A DNA stretch of 64,000 bases from Xanthomonas sp. Leaf131 (GTDB taxonomy: Bacteria; Pseudomonadota; Gammaproteobacteria; Xanthomonadales; Xanthomonadaceae), in contig NZ_LMOG01000017.1 of the NCBI RefSeq assembly GCF_001423495.1, positions 1 to 64,000 of the forward strand, given 5' to 3'. How positions within the stretch are numbered: the stretch's first letter is position 1; each line of letters starts with the position of its first letter. The notes under the pieces were generated by a model. It searched no databases. It was not told the DNA's origin and saw only the letters and a list, made by a program, of their open reading frames with translations. The translations under genes and the position numbers were made by a program. Shown here in pieces: positions 60,351-64,000 of the stretch.

Positions 60351-62879
60351 TTACGTCTTTGGCTTGCTAGCCGCATCGCGCGGCGGCGCGTTTTTCACGT
60401 AACGGTCGAACCAGTCCAGCATCTCGGCGACCACGTCTTCGGTGGATTCGCGTGCGGTGTACCAATGCGGCTCGAACGGCAGCAACACCAGCCGCGCGGT
60501 GCCGCCGTTGCCGCGGATCGCCTGGAACAACCGCGGTGCCTGGGTGGTTTCGGTCCCCGGGTTGGCATCGTCCATGCCATGCACGATCAACAACGGTTCG
60601 TTGATCTTGTCGGCGTGGAAGAAGGCGGATGCCTGCGCATAGACCTCCGGCGCGGCCCAGAACGAACGGCGCTCGTTCTGGAAACCGAACGGCGTCAGCG
60701 TCTTGTTGTAGCTGCCGCTGGTGGCGGCGCCGGCGCGGAACAGGTCGGTCTGTGCAAGCAGGTTGGCCGTCATCAACGCGCCATGGCTATGCCCGGTAAC
60801 GCCGATACGTTGGCGATCGACCACGCCCAGTTCCACCGCCTTGTCCACCGCAGCGGTGGCGTCGTCCACCAGCTGCTGCAGATAGGTGTCGTACGCGGTC
60901 TTGGGGTCGCCGACGATGGGGAAGGCGGCATCGTCGATGATCGCGTAACCGGCCAGTAACAGCAGTTGGTAGTAGCTGAGGCGGGTGAAGTCACGCTCGC
61001 TGGCGCCGCTGACCTGGCCAGCCTTGGAGGGGTCGGCATAGTCCAGCGGGTAGGCATACAGGATCGCCGGCACGCGCGTGCCTTCGGTGTAGCCGGGCGG
61101 CGTATAGAGGGTGAACGACAGCTCCACGCCGTCCTTGCGCTTGTAGGTCACCAGGCGCTTCTTGATCTGCCGCACTAGCGGGGTCGGATCCGGGAAACGG
61201 GTGACCGGGGTGGCGGTCGAGGCAAGGACCGCCTCGCCCGTGGCCGCCGTCGGCAACGGCTGGCCCAGCGTGCGCAGATACACGTTAGGCGGGTCGGTCA
61301 GCGACTGGTGCCAGGTCAGCAGGCGCGACACATCCTCGCCGGCAAAACCGAAGAACACTTCGTCCACACTGGCATCGCTGCGGAACAGCCGCTGGGTCTT
61401 GCCACTGGCCAGCGCATAGCGATCCAGAAACGGCCGGTCGCCGGCCGGCGAGGCGCCCTGCCCGCTCAGGAACAACGCACCCTGCTCTTCGCGCAGCACG
61501 GCCTGGCCGTTGGCCAGCACGCGCATCTCCGGCAGACCGGGATCGGCGTACAAATCGTCGGTAGACAGGTCGAACAAGACCCGTCCGGCAGTGCCGGGGC
61601 GGTCGGCATCCAGCAGGGTGGTGCGCCGCCAATGGCGGTTTTCGTCGTATTCGTCCAGCAGCGCCTGGCTGCCTTCGGCAAACCACGACAGGCCGGCATA
61701 GCGCTGCTGCGCGCGCGTGAGTTCACGCGGCTTGGCGGTGAACGGTGCAGCCAGCGACATCAACTTGTCGCGCGCCGGCACATCGGTTTTCCAATCGCCG
61801 CCATCCAGCGCCTCGGCCCAGACCAGCGTGGCCGGCTGGTTGGCACGCCAGGAATAGGCGCGCGGGCCGATCGCAACCCCTTGCACCGGCACCCGGTCGG
61901 CAACCGGCAGATCGGCCAGCACGCGCTCGCTGCCGTTGGCCAGATCCAGCACCGCCACATCATGGGCAAACCGCGCATAGGTGGTGACGTAGGAATACGG
62001 CCGCTTCAGCCGTTCCACCAGCACATGGCGCCCATCGGGTGCACCATCTACGTTGCTGTAGACCGCAGGCGTACCGAGCTTGCGCTGGCTGCCGTTGCCC
62101 GCATCCACCGTGAGCAGCTGGGAGGTGGCGTAGTAGGTGAACAAGGCCTCGTCTTCGGGGCTGGAGAGCGTATCGCGGGCTTCATAGGTACTGCTTTCGC
62201 CCTTGCCCTGGATGGTTTCCTTGACCTCCGGGCCCGGCGGCACCGCGGCCTTGCGCGGGGCCGCGCCCAGATCTTGCGGCACTGTCTTCAACAGCAGGGT
62301 GTCGCTGCCGCCCAGCCACTGGATCTCGCCGCCCAGCACCGGGTTGAGTTGCACGCCGTCGATCCTGCGCACATTGCCGGTGGCCACCTCGCCCACCCAG
62401 AGCTCGACGCGGTCGGCGGCAGTGTTGTTGAAGGCGAAGCGGCGCCCGTCCGGCGACCACACCGGCGCTGCCGGACAGGCGCCGGCCGGCAAGTTCACGG
62501 CGGTCTGCTTGCCGCTGGCGACATCCACCAGGCTGAAGCCCTGCAGGCAGGAACGGATGCCGTAGCCGTTGGACATATCGTGGCGGCTATGCGTGCGCGG
62601 CTCCACACGCACGCCGGCCAGCTTCAGATACGGCTCGGCCACGCGCGCGATCGGCGGGTACTGGGTGCGCTGCACCAGCAACAAGGTCTTGCCGGTGGGG
62701 TCCAACCGCGGCGATGGATTGAGCGGTGCGCGCATCACGCTCAACAATGGCTCCGGTGGCTGCCGGTAACCGCCCTCGGGCGTACCGGCAACGGCAGACA
62801 ACGGCAAAAGGCTGGCAAGTACCAGCAACCCGCTCCATCGGTACGCGGTGAGCATCTCGGCAAGTCTCTGGGGAATCAT
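60351..62879 (-). CDS. Exported S9-family serine peptidase (prolyl oligopeptidase/glutamyl endopeptidase-like)
   Basis: This 842-residue protein has a signal peptide (about 9-31), a beta-propeller (about 40-560), and a C-terminal alpha/beta-hydrolase domain. The triad is visible: Ser in TGHSHGALM, Asp in GMDDANPGT and His in EPHWYTARE. Plant chloroplast glutamyl endopeptidase and bacterial relatives share the GHSHG form. It is probably periplasmic and acts on oligopeptides. Its start could also be the ATG at 62855. Confidence 0.85.
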   Translation of the reverse strand: MIPQRLAEMLTAYRWSGLLVLASLLPLSAVAGTPEGGYRQPPEPLLSVMRAPLNPSPRLDPTGKTLLLVQRTQYPPIARVAEPYLKLAGVRVEPRTHSRHDMSNGYGIRSCLQGFSLVDVASGKQTAVNLPAGACPAAPVWSPDGRRFAFNNTAADRVELWVGEVATGNVRRIDGVQLNPVLGGEIQWLGGSDTLLLKTVPQDLGAAPRKAAVPPGPEVKETIQGKGESSTYEARDTLSSPEDEALFTYYATSQLLTVDAGNGSQRKLGTPAVYSNVDGAPDGRHVLVERLKRPYSYVTTYARFAHDVAVLDLANGSERVLADLPVADRVPVQGVAIGPRAYSWRANQPATLVWAEALDGGDWKTDVPARDKLMSLAAPFTAKPRELTRAQQRYAGLSWFAEGSQALLDEYDENRHWRRTTLLDADRPGTAGRVLFDLSTDDLYADPGLPEMRVLANGQAVLREEQGALFLSGQGASPAGDRPFLDRYALASGKTQRLFRSDASVDEVFFGFAGEDVSRLLTWHQSLTDPPNVYLRTLGQPLPTAATGEAVLASTATPVTRFPDPTPLVRQIKKRLVTYKRKDGVELSFTLYTPPGYTEGTRVPAILYAYPLDYADPSKAGQVSGASERDFTRLSYYQLLLLAGYAIIDDAAFPIVGDPKTAYDTYLQQLVDDATAAVDKAVELGVVDRQRIGVTGHSHGALMTANLLAQTDLFRAGAATSGSYNKTLTPFGFQNERRSFWAAPEVYAQASAFFHADKINEPLLIVHGMDDANPGTETTQAPRLFQAIRGNGGTARLVLLPFEPHWYTARESTEDVVAEMLDWFDRYVKNAPPRDAASKPKT

Positions 62880-62969
62880 CCCACCAAGCTAGCACGCCGA
62901 CGCAATGGCTCATCTGCGCGCGGACGCAGCCCTGTCGCTACGTCCGCAGTCCGCGTGCAAACGACGCAG

Positions 62970-64000
62970 TTACGCCGATGCCTTGCGCGTGCGCGACAGG
63001 AAGTCGCCAACATGCCGCGCGATCTCCGGCGCATGTGTTTCCAACGCGAAGTGACCGGCGTCCAGCAGATGGATGTCGGCCTTCGGCAGATCCTTGCGAT
63101 ACGCCTGCGCACCCGCCGGAATGAAGGCTGGATCGTGCCTGCCCCACACCGCCAGCAACGGTGGCTGATGCTTGCGGAAATAGGCGTGGAATGCCGGATA
63201 GGCGGCCACGTTGCTGCGGTAATCCAGAATCAGATCGAGCTGGATCTCTTCGGCATCCGGACGCGCCATGTACGCGATGTCCAGCGTGTAGCCATCGGGC
63301 GCCAGCTTGCTCGGGTCGGCACCGGTGCCGTATTGCCAGTCGCGGATGGTTTGCGGCGACAACGCGGCACGACACGCCTCGCGATTGGCTGCGGTTGGCT
63401 CGCACCAATATGCCTGCCACGGGCCCCATTGATCGCTGAAACCTTCCAGATAGGCATTGCCGTTCTGGCTGATGATTGCGTTCACCTTGTGCGGGTTTGC
63501 CGCAGCCAGGCGAAAGCCGACGGGCGCGCCGTAATCGAACACGTACAAGCTGTAGTTGGTAAGCGCCAGTGCCTCGGTGAAGCCTTCGATCGCTTTATAA
63601 AGGTTCTCGAACGTGTAATCGAACTGCCCGCGCGGCGGCGCCTTGGTATTGCCGAAGCCGGGTAGATCGGGCGCGATCAGGCGGTATTGGTTTGCCAGCA
63701 GCGGGATCAGATCACGGAACATATGGCTGGCACTGGGGAACCCGTGCAGCAGCAACAGGACCGGCGCATCCTTGCGCCCGCCCGCGCGATAGAACACCTC
63801 GACATCGCCGACCTGTTGGGTGTGGAAAGTGACGCGGCACGCTTCGTCGTTCGGCATGGTGTTCTCTTTGAGTGTCATCGTGTTGGAAGGTTCGGCAGCG
63901 CCGAGCGCGCCGGCACCAAGTGCGAACGCGGTGCCGATGCTCGATGCCAGCAGCAATGTGCAGCGGCCGATCTCTGTTGTGGCGTTGTCGATGTTGGCTG
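62970..64000 (-). CDS. Alpha/beta-hydrolase, haloalkane dehalogenase/epoxide hydrolase-like (5' end outside window)
   Basis: At least 328 residues. The hydrolase fold has LLLHGFPSASHMF, nucleophile Asp in VFDYGAPVG, and the later acid/base in WGRHDPAF and DAGHFALE, fitting an Asp-nucleophile hydrolase. The reading frame stays open to the window edge. The first visible residues (LLLASSIGTAFALGAGALGAAEP) look like the hydrophobic part of a signal peptide, so the true start is probably beyond 64000. An internal ATG at 63857 (MPNDEACRV) is an alternative cytosolic start. Confidence 0.78.
   Translation of the reverse strand, partial: ANIDNATTEIGRCTLLLASSIGTAFALGAGALGAAEPSNTMTLKENTMPNDEACRVTFHTQQVGDVEVFYRAGGRKDAPVLLLLHGFPSASHMFRDLIPLLANQYRLIAPDLPGFGNTKAPPRGQFDYTFENLYKAIEGFTEALALTNYSLYVFDYGAPVGFRLAAANPHKVNAIISQNGNAYLEGFSDQWGPWQAYWCEPTAANREACRAALSPQTIRDWQYGTGADPSKLAPDGYTLDIAYMARPDAEEIQLDLILDYRSNVAAYPAFHAYFRKHQPPLLAVWGRHDPAFIPAGAQAYRKDLPKADIHLLDAGHFALETHAPEIARHVGDFLSRTRKASA

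Overview
The window looks like chromosomal DNA of a Xanthomonas-type gammaproteobacterium. Most of it is high-GC, gene-dense DNA. It carries intergenic palindromes with GTAGGAGCGC arms and CCCTCTCCC/GGGAGAGGG cores typical of xanthomonads, a protein made almost wholly of the Xanthomonas VirD4-interacting (XVIPCD) domain, and a chromosomal-integron cassette array. No tRNA, rRNA, CRISPR array, complete insertion sequence or replication origin was recognised. All family assignments come from reading the translated sequence by eye, without database searches.

Layout. (1) 1-3777 is the tail of an integron cassette array: four attC sites and the right end of a fifth, all with cassette genes on the + strand and of lower GC. 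It includes an unusually long 2-kb unit with a SymE-like toxin gene behind a structured leader RNA. (2) 3844-13905 holds a zinc-ribbon-like unknown, a DUF5329-like secreted protein, a six-helix chemoreceptor overlapping a secreted thioredoxin-like gene, a divergent HxlR regulator/QorB quinone reductase pair, an OprP/OprO-type phosphate porin behind well-phased Pho boxes, and a quinone-oxidoreductase-like/WYL-regulator pair. (3) 14004-20142 is a small-molecule and probably quinone/aromatic detoxification region: a five-gene minus-strand operon (ferredoxin-like small protein, DJ-1/PfpI, amidohydrolase, SDR, ABM monooxygenase) divergent from a LysR regulator and a secreted ABM protein. (4) 20321-25123 is a methionine locus: core methionine synthase MesD, its DUF1852 partner MesX, an FMN reductase, a MetR-like regulator and a MetF-like protein. 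(5) 25433-36089 has a secreted esterase, two nested stem-loop repeats, and a tripartite RND efflux operon divergent from BaeSR. (6) 36174-48964 is general metabolism and regulation: MFS exporters, PurU, an orphan XVIPCD protein, a beta-hydroxyacid dehydrogenase, an old yellow enzyme, a TetR/sirtuin pair, VOC proteins, TatD and LysR regulators. (7) 49092-57633 is a probable purine salvage/catabolism cluster: Rieske oxygenase and reductase (HpxDE-like), an exported adenosine-deaminase-like enzyme, a divergent nucleoside hydrolase, an amidase that looks like an AtzG-AtzE (HpxX-HpxY) fusion, and an HpxW-type oxamate amidohydrolase. A divergent LysR regulator lies next to it. (8) 57964-64000 holds a GvpU-like protein, a cPLA2/patatin-like lipase, an exported S9 peptidase and an alpha/beta-hydrolase that runs off the right edge.

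The most interesting points are the purine cluster with its fused amidase, the methionine locus that places a MetF-like gene beside a folate-independent methionine synthase, the orphan XVIPCD protein, the SymE leader, and two neighbouring enzymes whose C-termini are encoded by intergenic repeat sequence.
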